From: Streptomyces sp. B21-105
GTDB taxonomy: Bacteria; Actinomycetota; Actinomycetes; Streptomycetales; Streptomycetaceae
Direction of reading: 5' to 3'
Length of the DNA stretch: 64,000 nucleotides
Assembly: GCF_036898465.1 (NCBI RefSeq)
Contig: NZ_JARUMJ010000001.1
Location: 5,332,001-5,396,000 of the forward strand
Positions within the stretch are counted from its first letter, which is position 1. Every line of letters starts with the position of its first letter. This document shows, piece by piece, positions 8,503 to 21,719 of the stretch. The position numbers were made by a program, and so were the translations under genes. A model generated the notes under the pieces. The model was not told where the DNA came from. It saw nothing but the letters and a program-made list of their open reading frames with translations, and searched no databases.

Positions 8503-9339
8503 TTCAAGCCCGGCGCCCGCCCACCCGACGACGCCGCCGCAGGGCAGACCGCGCCCGCCGCACCTGCCACGCCCACCGCCCCCGCCGTACGCGCCGAAGG
8601 CCTGACCGTGGTCCGAGGCCCGCGCACCGTCCTGCGCGCCCTCGACTTCACCGTCCCCCGCGGCCAGATCACCGGCCTGCTCGGTCCCTCCGGCTGCGGA
8701 AAGTCGACCCTCATGCGCTCGATCGTCGGCACCCAGGCCAAGGTCGCCGGGACCCTGGACGTGCTGGGCCGTCCCGCCGGCCACGCCGCCCTGCGCACCC
8801 GCATCGGATACGTCACCCAGGCCCCGTCGGTCTACGACGACCTGACGATCCGCCAGAACCTGGACTACTTCGCCGCGATCCTCGACCCGGGCCGAGCGGC
8901 AGCGGACCGCCGCCACGAGAACGTCACCCGGGCCGTCGCCGACGTCGACCTCACCACCCACGCCGACGCCCTCGCCGGCAACCTCTCCGGCGGCCAGCGC
9001 AACCGCGTCTCCCTGGCCGTCGCCCTGCTGGGCGCCCCGGAACTCCTGGTCCTCGACGAACCGACCGTCGGCCTGGACCCGGTCCTGCGCCGCGACCTGT
9101 GGAACCTCTTCCACGACATCGCGACGACCCGGGGCGCGACCCTCCTCATCTCCTCCCACGTCATGGACGAGGCCGAGCGCTGCCACCGCCTGCTCCTCAT
9201 GCGTGAGGGCGAGATCCTCGCCGACGCCACCCCCGACGCCCTGCGCACCCGCACAGGAGCGGACACGGTCGAGTCGGCCTTCCTGCACCTGGTGGACGCC
9301 GCCACGGAAGCGGCCCGCACGAAGGAGACCGCCCGATGA
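8494..9339 (+). CDS. ABC transporter ATP-binding protein (ABC-2/DrrA type)
   Basis: The ATPase of an export system, about 281 residues. Walker A is GPSGCGKSTLM, the Q-loop region is IGYVTQAPSVYDDLT, the signature is LSGGQRNRVSLAVALLG, Walker B is LLVLDEPTVGLDP, and the switch His lies in LISSHVMDEAERC. The frame stays open upstream, but that part is proline-rich low complexity; the double ATG (8494 or 8497) follows directly on it and is the likely start. The stop overlaps the permease start by four bases, so both are made together. The order and type fit DrrAB-like exporters of drugs or lipids; the substrate is unknown. Confidence 0.92.
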   Translation: MMNFKPGARPPDDAAAGQTAPAAPATPTAPAVRAEGLTVVRGPRTVLRALDFTVPRGQITGLLGPSGCGKSTLMRSIVGTQAKVAGTLDVLGRPAGHAALRTRIGYVTQAPSVYDDLTIRQNLDYFAAILDPGRAAADRRHENVTRAVADVDLTTHADALAGNLSGGQRNRVSLAVALLGAPELLVLDEPTVGLDPVLRRDLWNLFHDIATTRGATLLISSHVMDEAERCHRLLLMREGEILADATPDALRTRTGADTVESAFLHLVDAATEAARTKETAR

Positions 9340-10169
9340 CGACCAAGACGCCCCCCGAGACCCCGGACGCCCCCACTCCTGCCGCCACCCCTGTCCGTGC
9401 CCCCGCCCCGACCGGCAGCCCGACCGGCGCCCTGAACGCCTCCCGGACCGCCGCCACCGCCGCCCGCGTCCTGCGCCAACTGCGCCACGACCCCCGCACC
9501 ATCGCGCTGCTGATCCTCATCCCCTGCGTGATGCTGCTTCTGCTCCGGTACGTCTTCGACGGCAGCCCCCGCACCTTCGACAACATCGGTGCGTCCCTGC
9601 TGGGCATCTTCCCGCTGATCACGATGTTCCTGGTCACGTCCATCGCCACCCTGCGCGAACGCACCTCGGGCACCCTCGAACGCCTCCTCGCGATGCCCCT
9701 CGGCAAGGGCGACCTGATCGCCGGCTACGCCCTGGCCTTCGGAGCCCTCGCGATCGTCCAGTCGGCCCTCGCCACCGGCCTGGCCGTCTGGTTCCTCGAC
9801 CTGGACGTCACCGGCAGCCCCTGGCTGCTCCTTCTGGTCGCGCTCCTCGACGCGCTTCTCGGCACCGCCCTCGGCCTCTTCGTCTCGGCGTTCGCGGCCT
9901 CCGAGTTCCAGGCCGTCCAGTTCATGCCGGCGGTGATCTTCCCCCAGCTCCTCCTCTGCGGCCTCTTCGCCCCCCGCGACACCATGCACCCCGCCCTGGA
10001 GACGCTCTCCGACGTCCTTCCCATGTCGTACGCCGTCGACGGCATGAACGAGGTCCTCACCCACACCGACATGACGGCCACCTTCGTACGGGACGTCCTC
10101 ATCGTCGGCGGCTGCGCCCTCCTCGTCCTCTGCCTGGGCGCCGCAACCCTCCGCCGCCGCACACAGTGA
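9336..10169 (+). CDS. ABC-2 type transporter permease
   Basis: A 277-residue membrane partner of the preceding ATPase, coupled to it by an ATGA overlap. After a Pro/Ala/Thr-rich cytoplasmic start of about 45 residues come six hydrophobic spans, including IALLILIPCVMLLLLRYVF, LLGIFPLITMFLVTSIATL, LAIVQSALATGLAVWFL, LLLLVALLDALLGTALGLFV and DVLIVGGCALLVLCLGAATL. RERTSGTLERLLAMP between spans 2 and 3 is the conserved ABC-2 membrane motif. Together the two should form a homodimeric-permease exporter. Confidence 0.92.
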   Translation: MTTKTPPETPDAPTPAATPVRAPAPTGSPTGALNASRTAATAARVLRQLRHDPRTIALLILIPCVMLLLLRYVFDGSPRTFDNIGASLLGIFPLITMFLVTSIATLRERTSGTLERLLAMPLGKGDLIAGYALAFGALAIVQSALATGLAVWFLDLDVTGSPWLLLLVALLDALLGTALGLFVSAFAASEFQAVQFMPAVIFPQLLLCGLFAPRDTMHPALETLSDVLPMSYAVDGMNEVLTHTDMTATFVRDVLIVGGCALLVLCLGAATLRRRTQ

Positions 10170-10191
10170 GCCCCCACCCCGTCCAGTTCCC

Positions 10192-10297
10192 AGCCCGTCC
10201 GGCGCTTGAGGACGAGGCCCGTCCAGGGCCGAAACGGGGGCCTCGGGGCAGCGCCCCCAGGGACGGGACGGGAAGGGGCGGCGGGGGCGAAAAACCC
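10192..10297 (-). repeat. Dispersed Streptomyces intergenic repeat, copy 1
   Basis: Read on the minus strand this begins TTTCGCCCCCGCCGCCCCTT and continues CCCGTCCCGTC, GGGGCGCTGCCCC, GGCCTCGTCCTCAAGC and GGACGGGCT. The same blocks in the same order occur on the plus strand at 24093-24243. It separates the ABC operon from proC. From memory, elements with these blocks are scattered between genes in many Streptomyces; they can fold and are probably transcribed. Confidence 0.7.
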
Positions 10298-10429
10298 ACG
10301 TCCGCCCACCGGACGCGCCAGCCGGACAAGCACCCCCGATGCGAGGATGACCCCGGACGACGACGGCACCACCGCGGCGCGCGCGCCCACCACGCGCCCA
10401 CACGCACCCCTCCGGAGGACCCCCCAGCC

Positions 10430-11242
10430 ATGACCCAGAAAGTCGCAGTCCTCGGCGCCGGCAAGATCGGCGAAGCCCTCATCAGCGGCATGATCCGCGG
10501 CGGCTGGCCCCCCGCCGACCTCCTCGTCACCGCCCGCCGCCCCGAGCGCGCCGAAGAACTCCGCACCCGCTACGGAGTCGCCCCGGTCGCCAACGCCGAA
10601 GCCGCGAAGACCGCCGACACCCTCATCCTCACGGTCAAGCCGCAGGACATGGGCACGCTCCTCGCCGAACTCGCCGACCACGTCCCGGCCGACCGCCTGG
10701 TCATCAGCGGAGCGGCCGGCATCCCCACCTCGTTCTTCGAGGAGCGCCTCGCCCCCGGAACCCCCGTCGTCCGCGTCATGACGAACACCCCCGCCCTCGT
10801 CGACGAGGCCATGTCCGTCATCTCCGCCGGCACGCACGCCACCGCCGACCACCTCGCGCACACCGAGGAGATCTTCGGCGCCGTCGGCAAGACGCTCCGC
10901 GTCCCCGAGTCCCAGCAGGACGCCTGCACCGCGCTCTCCGGCTCCGGCCCGGCCTACTTCTTCTACCTGGTCGAAGCCATGACGGACGCCGGCATTCTGC
11001 TCGGCCTGCCCCGCGACAAGGCCCACGACCTCATCGTCCAGTCCGCGATCGGGGCCGCCACGATGCTCCGCGACAGCGGAGAACACCCGGTCAAGCTCCG
11101 CGAGAACGTCACGTCCCCCGCCGGCACCACCATCAACGCGATCCGCGAACTCGAGAACCACGGCGTACGGGCCGCGCTCATCGCCGCCCTGGAGGCCGCC
11201 CGCGACCGCAGCCGCGCACTGGCCTCCGGCAAGAAGGACTGA
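10430..11242 (+). CDS. proC: Pyrroline-5-carboxylate reductase
   Basis: Last step of proline synthesis: NAD(P)H-dependent reduction of pyrroline-5-carboxylate to proline. The protein is 270 residues, normal for the family. The N-terminal nucleotide-binding loop is VAVLGAGKIGEALI, and LILTVKPQDM follows. The C-terminal dimer domain has TALSGSGPAYFFYLVEAM and VTSPAGTTINAIREL, the family signature. The ATG has GGAGGA about 9 bases upstream; the open frame before it is only a shadow of the repeat and ABC genes. It is a single gene followed by a hairpin. Confidence 0.96.
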   Translation: MTQKVAVLGAGKIGEALISGMIRGGWPPADLLVTARRPERAEELRTRYGVAPVANAEAAKTADTLILTVKPQDMGTLLAELADHVPADRLVISGAAGIPTSFFEERLAPGTPVVRVMTNTPALVDEAMSVISAGTHATADHLAHTEEIFGAVGKTLRVPESQQDACTALSGSGPAYFFYLVEAMTDAGILLGLPRDKAHDLIVQSAIGAATMLRDSGEHPVKLRENVTSPAGTTINAIRELENHGVRAALIAALEAARDRSRALASGKKD

Positions 11243-11249
11243 CGCGCCA

Positions 11250-11320
11250 GAAGAACCGGCCCGCAAGAAGAACCTGCCCGCAAGAAGAACCGGCCCGCCG
11301 TTCGCCGGGCCCGCTTCTTC
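11250..11320. terminator. Tandem repeat and hairpin after proC
   Basis: Three tandem copies of about 17-18 bases (AGAAGAACCGGCCCGCA) follow the proC stop. The last can pair with GCCGGGCCCGCTTCTT downstream, with GGCCCG/CGGGCC as core, to make a terminator. The hairpin ends about 40 bases before the converging isochorismatase-family gene. Confidence 0.55.
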
Positions 11321-11362
11321 CTGGCGGCCCGCCTCTTCCCGGAGCGGCGGCCCGGTCGTCGT

Positions 11363-11956
11363 TCACCCGCCGACCGCGCCCACGATCTCCTTCGTGGTGA
11401 CCACGCGCGCGAACCGCCCCCCGTGCAGCGACACCGCCGAGGCCTGCGCCAGTTCCTCGGCGCTCCGCCGCCAGCCGAACGGCCCCTCCAGACCGAACGT
11501 GTACGTCGCGTCGTACGCGAACAGCACGTCATACCCGAGGTTCCCGCCCATCCGCGCCGTCGTCTCCGCGCACATGTTGGTCTGGATCCCGGCCACCACG
11601 ATCTGCGCGATCCCCTGAGCCGTCAGCCAGGCCCCCAGATCCGGCGTTCCGAGGAATGCCGAGTTCACGGTCTTCGTCACCAGCAGCTCCGCCCCCGCGC
11701 CCCGCCCCCTTCTCTCCTCCACGTACGCCTTGAAGTCGTTCCCCTGATACCCCGCCCGCAACGGCGACCGCGGCCCCGACGAGTCGTGCCGCACGAACAC
11801 GACCGGCCGCCCCGAGGCCTGCCAGACATCGATGAGAGCGGCGATGTTGTCGTCCGCCTCCGGATTGTTCCGCTCACCCCAGAACTCGAGCTCCTCGAAG
11901 CCCTTCTGCACGTCCACGACCACCAGCGCTGCGTTCTCTGCGATGTCCATGCCCAC
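11363..11956 (-). CDS. Isochorismatase family cysteine hydrolase
   Basis: A 197-residue alpha/beta hydrolase of the isochorismatase/nicotinamidase superfamily. The catalytic triad can be placed: Asp in LVVVDVQKGF (about residue 14), Lys in LLVTKTVNSAF, and Cys in GIQTNMCAETTARMG. The family hydrolyses amides or related bonds (nicotinamide, ureidoacrylate, isochorismate); the real substrate is not evident. It is transcribed away from an AraC-type regulator with a DJ-1/PfpI domain, and a perfect palindrome lies between them, so regulation of the hydrolase by that neighbour is likely. Confidence 0.9.
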   Translation of the reverse strand: MGMDIAENAALVVVDVQKGFEELEFWGERNNPEADDNIAALIDVWQASGRPVVFVRHDSSGPRSPLRAGYQGNDFKAYVEERRGRGAGAELLVTKTVNSAFLGTPDLGAWLTAQGIAQIVVAGIQTNMCAETTARMGGNLGYDVLFAYDATYTFGLEGPFGWRRSAEELAQASAVSLHGGRFARVVTTKEIVGAVGG

Positions 11957-11998
11957 GATCCTGCCGCCATCCGGGAACCCGCCCCAGAGGTACGAAAG

Positions 11999-12012
11999 CC
12001 ATCGATCGATGG
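11999..12012. promoter_or_regulatory. Palindrome between divergent isochorismatase and AraC-type genes
   Basis: CCATCGATCGATGG is a perfect 14-base palindrome, 13 bases before the regulator ATG and about 42 bases before the hydrolase start. A candidate operator for the shared promoter region. Confidence 0.5.
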
Positions 12013-12025
12013 TTTACTGCCAGCC

Positions 12026-13066
12026 ATGAAGAAGCCCGCGCACCGGGTCGCCCTCGTCGCCTTCCCCGGCATCCGCGCCTTCGACGTCTCCGTCATCACC
12101 GAGGTCTGGGGCGACGACCGCACCGACCGCGGCGCCCCCGCCTTCGACCTGCGCCGAGTCGCCGCCGACCCCGCCGCGCCCGTCCCGATGCGCGGCGGCA
12201 TGGCCCTCCTCCCGGACCGCACCCTCGCCTGGCTCTCCCGCGCCGACCTGATCATCGTCCCCGGCCTGGACGACCACCTCACCCCAGCCCCCGCCCCCGT
12301 CCTCGACGCCCTCCGCCGCGCCCACGCCCGCGGCACCACCCTCGCCGCCCTCTGCGGCGGCGCGTTCACCCTCGCCCAGGCCGGCCTCCTGGACGGCCGC
12401 CGAGCGATCACCCACTGGAACCTCGTCGACCTCCTGCGCACCCACCACCCCCGGGTCACCGTCGTCCCCGACGCCCTCTTCATCGAGGACGACAACATCT
12501 GGACCGCCGCCGGCACGGCAGCCGGCATCGACCTCTGCCTCCACCTGGTCCGCCGCTCCCACGGCGCCGAAGCGGCCGCCACCATCGCCCGCTCGATGGT
12601 CACCGCCCCGTTCCGCACCGGCACCCAGGCCCAGTTCATCGAGCACCCCACGCCCCGCTCGGACCGGGACGCCGACACCCTCGCCGCCGTGCGCGAACAC
12701 GCCCTGCGTCACCTGCACGAGCCACTCACCGTCGCCGACCTGGCAGCGCGGGCCGGCATGTCCGCCCGCAGCTTCGCCCGCCACTTCACGGCCGAGACCG
12801 GGTCCACCCCCCTGCGCTGGCTCCTCGACCAGCGCATCGCCGCCGCCCAGAAACTCCTCGAACGCACCGACCTCCCCATGCCGGAGGTGGCCCGGCGCGC
12901 GGGCTTCGGCAGCGAGGTCACGATGCGCCAGCACTTCGCATCACGCCTAGCCACCAGCCCCCGCGCCTACCGAGCCGCCTTCAACGCCCCCTCCGACGCG
13001 CACGTCTCGGCCACAGCCTCCACCACCGACTCCGTCAGCGGGGGAAGCAGCCCGATCGCGCGATAG
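12026..13066 (+). CDS. GlxA-type transcriptional regulator (DJ-1/PfpI plus AraC HTH)
   Basis: A 346-residue regulator. Residues about 1-190 form a DJ-1/PfpI domain (VALVAFPGIRAFDVSVITEV, LAALCGGAFTLAQAGLLDGR, the nucleophile-elbow Cys in ALCGGAF). The C-terminal third has two AraC helix-turn-helix units (LTVADLAARAGMSARSFARHF and MPEVARRAGFGSEVTMRQHF). The ATG has no good ribosome site, which suggests a leaderless message. The last 27 or so residues are low complexity, and the gene overlaps the end of the converging trpS by 100 bases. It probably controls itself and the divergent hydrolase. Confidence 0.9.
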   Translation: MKKPAHRVALVAFPGIRAFDVSVITEVWGDDRTDRGAPAFDLRRVAADPAAPVPMRGGMALLPDRTLAWLSRADLIIVPGLDDHLTPAPAPVLDALRRAHARGTTLAALCGGAFTLAQAGLLDGRRAITHWNLVDLLRTHHPRVTVVPDALFIEDDNIWTAAGTAAGIDLCLHLVRRSHGAEAAATIARSMVTAPFRTGTQAQFIEHPTPRSDRDADTLAAVREHALRHLHEPLTVADLAARAGMSARSFARHFTAETGSTPLRWLLDQRIAAAQKLLERTDLPMPEVARRAGFGSEVTMRQHFASRLATSPRAYRAAFNAPSDAHVSATASTTDSVSGGSSPIAR

Positions 13067-14031
13067 GCGCGGTCCACGACCGGCCGGGCCATCCCCCGGG
13101 CCTTCTCGGCACCGTCGCGCAGCACCCGCTCCACGTACACCGGGTCGGCGCACAGTTCCCGATGCCTGGCCTGCAGGGGTTCCAGGACCGCCACCACCGC
13201 GTCGGCGGCGTCCTTCTTCAGAGCGCCGTACGACGCGTACCCCGCGCTGAGCGCCGCCGGATCCCCGCCCGTACAGGCGGCGACGATCTCCAGCAGATTC
13301 GCGACCCCGGGCCGCCCCGCCCGGTCGTACACGACCTCCCGCCCGCTGTCGGTGACGGCCCGCATCACCTTCTTGCGCACCACGTCCGGCTCGTCCAGCA
13401 GATAAACGATGCCGGGCCCGAAGTCGTCGCTCTTGCCCATCTTGGACGCCGGCTCCTGAAGGTTCATCACCCGCGCAGCCACCGCCGGCAGCGTCGCCTT
13501 GGGCACCACGAAGGTGTGCCCGTACCGCTGGTTGAACCGCACCGCCAGATCCCGTGCCAGCTCCACGTGCTGCGCCTGGTCGTCCCCGACCGGCACCTCA
13601 TGGGTTCCGTAGGCCAGGATGTCCGCCGCCATCAGCACGGGATACGTCAGCAGGGACAGCCGCACACTGCCGCCGCGCCCCCGCTCCCGCGCGGCCTTCT
13701 CCCTGTACTGGATCATCCGCCGCATCTCGCCGTCGGTGGCCACGCACTCCAGCAGATACGACAGCCGCGCGTGCTCGTCCACATGGCTCTGGACGAAGAC
13801 GGTGCACAGCTTCGGATCCAGTCCCGAGGCCAGCAACAGCGTCGCCGCCTGCCGGCTCAGCCGTCGTACCCGCGCCGGATCGTGGTCGACGGTCAGCGCG
13901 TGCAGGTCGACGACACAGAACAGGGAGTCGGCCCGGTGCTGGTCGACGTCGGCCCACTGCCGCAGCGCGCCGAGGTAGTTCCCCAGCGTCAGGTGCCCGG
14001 TCGGCTTGACTCCGCTGAAGACCCGCTTCAT
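12967..14031 (-). CDS. trpS: Tryptophanyl-tRNA synthetase
   Basis: Class I synthetase of 354 residues that charges tRNA-Trp. The HIGH-type motif is PTGHLTLGNYLGAL near the N-terminus and the KMSKS-type motif is KMGKSDDFGPG. The start is the ATG with GGAGGTGG before it, matching family N-termini (MKRVFSGVKPTG). Directly upstream is a leader peptide with two Trp codons and a terminator hairpin. By gene order and this leader it corresponds to the inducible, indolmycin-resistant trpRS1 of S. coelicolor, which is reported to be controlled by ribosome-mediated attenuation; equivalence is inferred. A second trpS elsewhere on the chromosome would then be the housekeeping copy. Confidence 0.96.
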   Translation of the reverse strand: MKRVFSGVKPTGHLTLGNYLGALRQWADVDQHRADSLFCVVDLHALTVDHDPARVRRLSRQAATLLLASGLDPKLCTVFVQSHVDEHARLSYLLECVATDGEMRRMIQYREKAARERGRGGSVRLSLLTYPVLMAADILAYGTHEVPVGDDQAQHVELARDLAVRFNQRYGHTFVVPKATLPAVAARVMNLQEPASKMGKSDDFGPGIVYLLDEPDVVRKKVMRAVTDSGREVVYDRAGRPGVANLLEIVAACTGGDPAALSAGYASYGALKKDAADAVVAVLEPLQARHRELCADPVYVERVLRDGAEKARGMARPVVDRAYRAIGLLPPLTESVVEAVAETCASEGALKAAR

Positions 14032-14099
14032 CTTTCCACCTCCTGGTCGAGACCGCCGTTCCGGTCGGCCGGCCCCCGGGTGCTGGTGGGAGAAACGAG

Positions 14100-14124
14100 A
14101 ACGGCCGCCGAAGCGGCGGCCGTT
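14100..14124 (-). terminator. Attenuator terminator of trpS
   Basis: On the minus strand AACGGCCGCCG-CTT-CGGCGGCCGTT is a perfect 11-pair hairpin followed by CTCGTTT. Its 5' arm can alternatively pair with GGCGGCCGTG about 20 bases upstream, which itself can pair with GGCCGCC next to the Trp codons of the leader peptide. These mutually exclusive stems are the pattern of transcription attenuation. Confidence 0.85.
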
Positions 14125-14151
14125 GAGTGCATACGTGAACACGGCCGCCGG

Positions 14152-14193
14152 TCAGGCGGCCCACCACAGCTGGGTGCACGTACGCGTAGTCAT
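14152..14193 (-). CDS. Tryptophan-rich leader peptide of trpS
   Basis: Thirteen codons reading MTTRTCTQLWWAA, with adjacent Trp codons overlapping the first pairing segment of the attenuator. When charged tRNA-Trp is scarce, a ribosome stalled here would free the antiterminator and let trpS be transcribed. GGAGGCG about 17 bases upstream is a weak ribosome site. Confidence 0.85.
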   Translation of the reverse strand: MTTRTCTQLWWAA

Positions 14194-14426
14194 GCGGGTC
14201 AGACTACGCCTCCGGGGTGCTGCCGGGACATGAGTTGACACACCCTGGCGTGAAACGTAGTGTTCTCCGAGTTGTCCGACGTGAGCGCCGACCCCGGTCG
14301 GTCCCCGGACAGCCATTCCGCAGGTACCAACCAACTCTCGACAACAGTCGATTCGTCTGCTGTCGCGTTCATTGGCATGCGTATTCGCGAAATGAGGAAT
14401 CCGCGTTCGAAAGGACGCAGGCCCCG

Positions 14427-14626
14427 ATTGGCTTCGGAGGCCGGGAATCCGCTAAAGTCTCACTCGTCGGAACGACCCAACAGTCGCGAAGACGACTCCC
14501 GCTGACCGGGAATCAGGGCCGAAAGGGTCTGGTAGAGTCGGAACCGCCGGAAAGGGAAACCGCGAGATAAGCGGGGAACCTGGAAAGCACCGAGGAAATC
14601 GGATCGGGAAACGGTCTGATAGAGTC
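14427..14626 (+). promoter_or_regulatory. Multiple rRNA operon promoters
   Basis: Three -10-like hexamers in repeated settings precede the operon: TAAAGT at 14453, TAGAGT at 14533 (in TCTGGTAGAGTCGGAA) and TAGAGT at 14620 (in GTCTGATAGAGTCGGAAA). The last two share about 14 bases around the -10, as expected of serial Streptomyces rrn promoters. The rest of the region between the trpS leader and the 16S gene holds no convincing gene. Confidence 0.65.
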
Positions 14627-14696
14627 GGAAACGCAAGACCGAAGGGAAACTGCCCGGAGGAAAGCCCGAGAGGGTGAGTACGAAGGAAGCGTCCGT

Positions 14697-14720
14697 TCCT
14701 TGAGAACTCAACAGCGTGCC
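14697..14720 (+). promoter_or_regulatory. rRNA leader antitermination/processing element
   Basis: TTCCTTGAGAACTCAACAGC, with TTGAG-AA-CTCAA symmetry, lies about 160 bases before 16S. A related TTTGAGAACTGCACAG stands before 23S. Paired boxA-like elements at these two places are typical of actinobacterial rrn operons. Confidence 0.55.
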
Positions 14721-14876
14721 AAAAATCAACGCCAGATATGTTGATACCCCGTCCCCGGCAGTGATAGCCGAGGATGAGGTTCCTTTGAAACAAACACAGC
14801 GAGGACGTTGTGAACGCCGGGCTTATTCCGCTCGACGTTCCGCTCTCGTGTGTGCGATCCCGATCACGGGAAAACA

Positions 14877-19845
<4,969 letters not shown>

Positions 19846-19932
19846 GTTGCTCGCGTCCACTGTGTTGGTTCTGAAACCACGAACAGCCCCATGCCATGGT
19901 CACGGTGTGGTGCGGCTGAACAGTTTCATAGT

Positions 19933-20051
19933 GTTTCGGTGGTCATAGCGTGAGGGAAACGCCCGGTTACATTCCGAACCCGGAAGCTAAGCCTTACAGC
20001 GCCGATGGTACTGCAGGGGGGACCCTGTGGGAGAGTAGGACACCGCCGAAC
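19933..20051 (+). rRNA. rrf: 5S ribosomal RNA
   Basis: Starts GTTTCGGTGGTCATAGCGTG and ends GTAGGACACCGCCGAAC, with CGCCCGGTTACATTCCGAAC inside. About 119 bases. Ends may shift by one or two bases. Confidence 0.95.
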
Positions 20052-20061
20052 AATCATTGCG

Positions 20062-20093
20062 AAAACCCCCGTGCCATTCGGCACGGGGGTTTT
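20062..20093 (+). terminator. rRNA operon terminator
   Basis: AAAACCCCCGTGCC-ATTC-GGCACGGGGGTTTT: perfect 14-base arms with a four-base loop and a T-run, 11 bases after 5S. A strong intrinsic terminator. Confidence 0.92.
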
Positions 20094-20112
20094 CTGCGTT
20101 TAGGGTCGGAAT

Positions 20113-20757
20113 ATGCGCTACGACTTGGTGGTCTTCGACAACGACGGTGTCCTCGTGGACAGTGAGCCGATCTCCAACCGCCTGCTGGCCGGCTATCTGA
20201 CCGAGCTGGGGCATCCGACCAGCTACGAGGACTCCATCCGTGACTACATGGGGTCGGCGATGCACCGCATCCACGACCTGGTCCTGGAGCGGACAGGAGA
20301 GCGGCTGCCGGCCGAATTCGACGACGTCTTCCACCGGCGGGTATTCGACGCCTTCGAGCGGGAGCTGCGGCCCGTCCCGGGCGTCGTGGCCGTGTTGGAG
20401 AAGCTGGCGGCGGACGAGGTGCCGTACTGCGTGGCGTCCTCGGGGAGTCATGAGCGGATCCGGGTGGGGCATCGGACGACGGGGCTGGACCGGTGGTTCG
20501 ACGAGAGCCGTGTCTTCAGTTCGCAGGACGTGGGCAAGGGGAAGCCGGCTCCGGACCTCTTCCTCTTCGCGGCCGAGCGGATGGGCGTCGCTCCGGAGCG
20601 GTGCGTGGTCGTCGAGGACAGCCCGCTGGGGGTGCAGGCCGCCCGGGCGGCCGGGATGGACGTGTACGGGTTCACCGCGATGACGCCGGCCGCCAAGCTC
20701 GCCGGGGCGACACAACTCTTCGCGAACATACAGCAGTTGGCTGACCTGCTCGTTTGA
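20113..20757 (+). CDS. HAD family hydrolase (beta-phosphoglucomutase-like)
   Basis: A 214-residue haloacid dehalogenase-type enzyme. The nucleophile motif FDNDGVLVDSEP is at residues 7-18, motif II is CVASSGSHERI, motif III Lys lies in GKGKPAPDLFLFAAERMGV and motif IV is VVVEDSPLGVQAARAAGM. The small alpha-helical cap between motifs I and II places it with beta-phosphoglucomutase and sugar-phosphate phosphatases. The exact substrate is not evident. It stands alone after the rRNA terminator. Confidence 0.9.
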   Translation: MRYDLVVFDNDGVLVDSEPISNRLLAGYLTELGHPTSYEDSIRDYMGSAMHRIHDLVLERTGERLPAEFDDVFHRRVFDAFERELRPVPGVVAVLEKLAADEVPYCVASSGSHERIRVGHRTTGLDRWFDESRVFSSQDVGKGKPAPDLFLFAAERMGVAPERCVVVEDSPLGVQAARAAGMDVYGFTAMTPAAKLAGATQLFANIQQLADLLV

Positions 20758-20843
20758 CGCCGGTCCGGCGGACGGGCTGACATTTGTCATGCCGAGCTCC
20801 GGACGATCGTTTCTACTGGAGGACCCCTCCCGGCGGCGAAGCT

Positions 20844-21614
20844 ATGTGCATGACGACGAACCAGCACAAGAAGCAGAACGCCTTCGCCCCGCTCATCGTG
20901 GACGTGGCGGTGCCGCTCGGGTCGTACTACCTCTTCAAGGGCGCGTTCGGGATGAGCACCTTCGCCGCACTCGCCTGGAGCAGCGTGGTGCCGGCCGCGC
21001 GGACGCTGTGGAGCGTGGCCATGCAGCGGACGGTCAACGGGCTTGCCGGGCTGATCCTCGTCGTCAACATCGTCGGACTGGTGCTCAGCTTCGTCTCCGG
21101 TGACCCGCGGCTGATGCTGGCCAAGGACAGCGGGGTCAGCAGCACGGTCGGGCTCGGGATCCTGGTCTCCGTGATGCTGGGGAAGCCGATGATGACCGCG
21201 GCACTCAAGCCGTTCCTGGTGAAGGGGAAGGCGGTCCGGGAGGCTGCATGGGAGCGGCTGACGAGCGGGCAGTCGGTGGCGTCAGCGGACTTCCGCAAGC
21301 GGGAGCGGGCCTTCTCGGTCGTGTGGGGCACGGTGCTGCTCGTCGAATGCGTCGTGCGGGTCGTCGGGGCCTACACGGTGCCGGTGGACACGATGGTGTG
21401 GCTCGGCTCGGTGATCGCGATCGTGGGGATGGCGCTGGGGTTCGTGCTCGGCGGGGCGCTGGGCGCGGGGCCGATGGAGGCGATGGTGTCCTTCGAGGCG
21501 AAGGCCGCGGACGCCGGCGTGGCGGACGCCGAGACGGGGAACGGCGAAGCGGGGGACGGCGTGGAGGGCGGGGAGGTTCGGGGCGTGCGGCCCGAGGTGG
21601 CGCTCGCCCGGTAG
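20844..21614 (+). CDS. Six-span membrane protein, VC0807-like
   Basis: About 256 residues with six hydrophobic spans, including PLIVDVAVPLGSYYLFKGAF, GLAGLILVVNIVGLVLSFVS, VGLGILVSVMLG, VVWGTVLLVECVVRVVGAYT and VWLGSVIAIVGMALGFVLGG. A basic loop with GKAVREAAWERL lies in the middle, and the tail is acidic and Gly-rich. This resembles the VC0807 family of unknown function. The start may be this ATG or the one two codons later; neither has a strong ribosome site. Confidence 0.75.
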   Translation: MCMTTNQHKKQNAFAPLIVDVAVPLGSYYLFKGAFGMSTFAALAWSSVVPAARTLWSVAMQRTVNGLAGLILVVNIVGLVLSFVSGDPRLMLAKDSGVSSTVGLGILVSVMLGKPMMTAALKPFLVKGKAVREAAWERLTSGQSVASADFRKRERAFSVVWGTVLLVECVVRVVGAYTVPVDTMVWLGSVIAIVGMALGFVLGGALGAGPMEAMVSFEAKAADAGVADAETGNGEAGDGVEGGEVRGVRPEVALAR

Positions 21615-21719
21615 GACGGGTCGGATTGCCCGGCCGGACCGGCAGTCCGGTAAAGCTGAAGGGAATTCATCTTTGGCTGGATCTACCCACGAGTACGCAG
21701 GGGCCCTACGCTCGCCGCC

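Noticed and set aside
14217..14570. Short plus-strand frames between trpS leader and 16S
   Set aside because: The region holds rrn promoters; codon bias is not that of Streptomyces genes.
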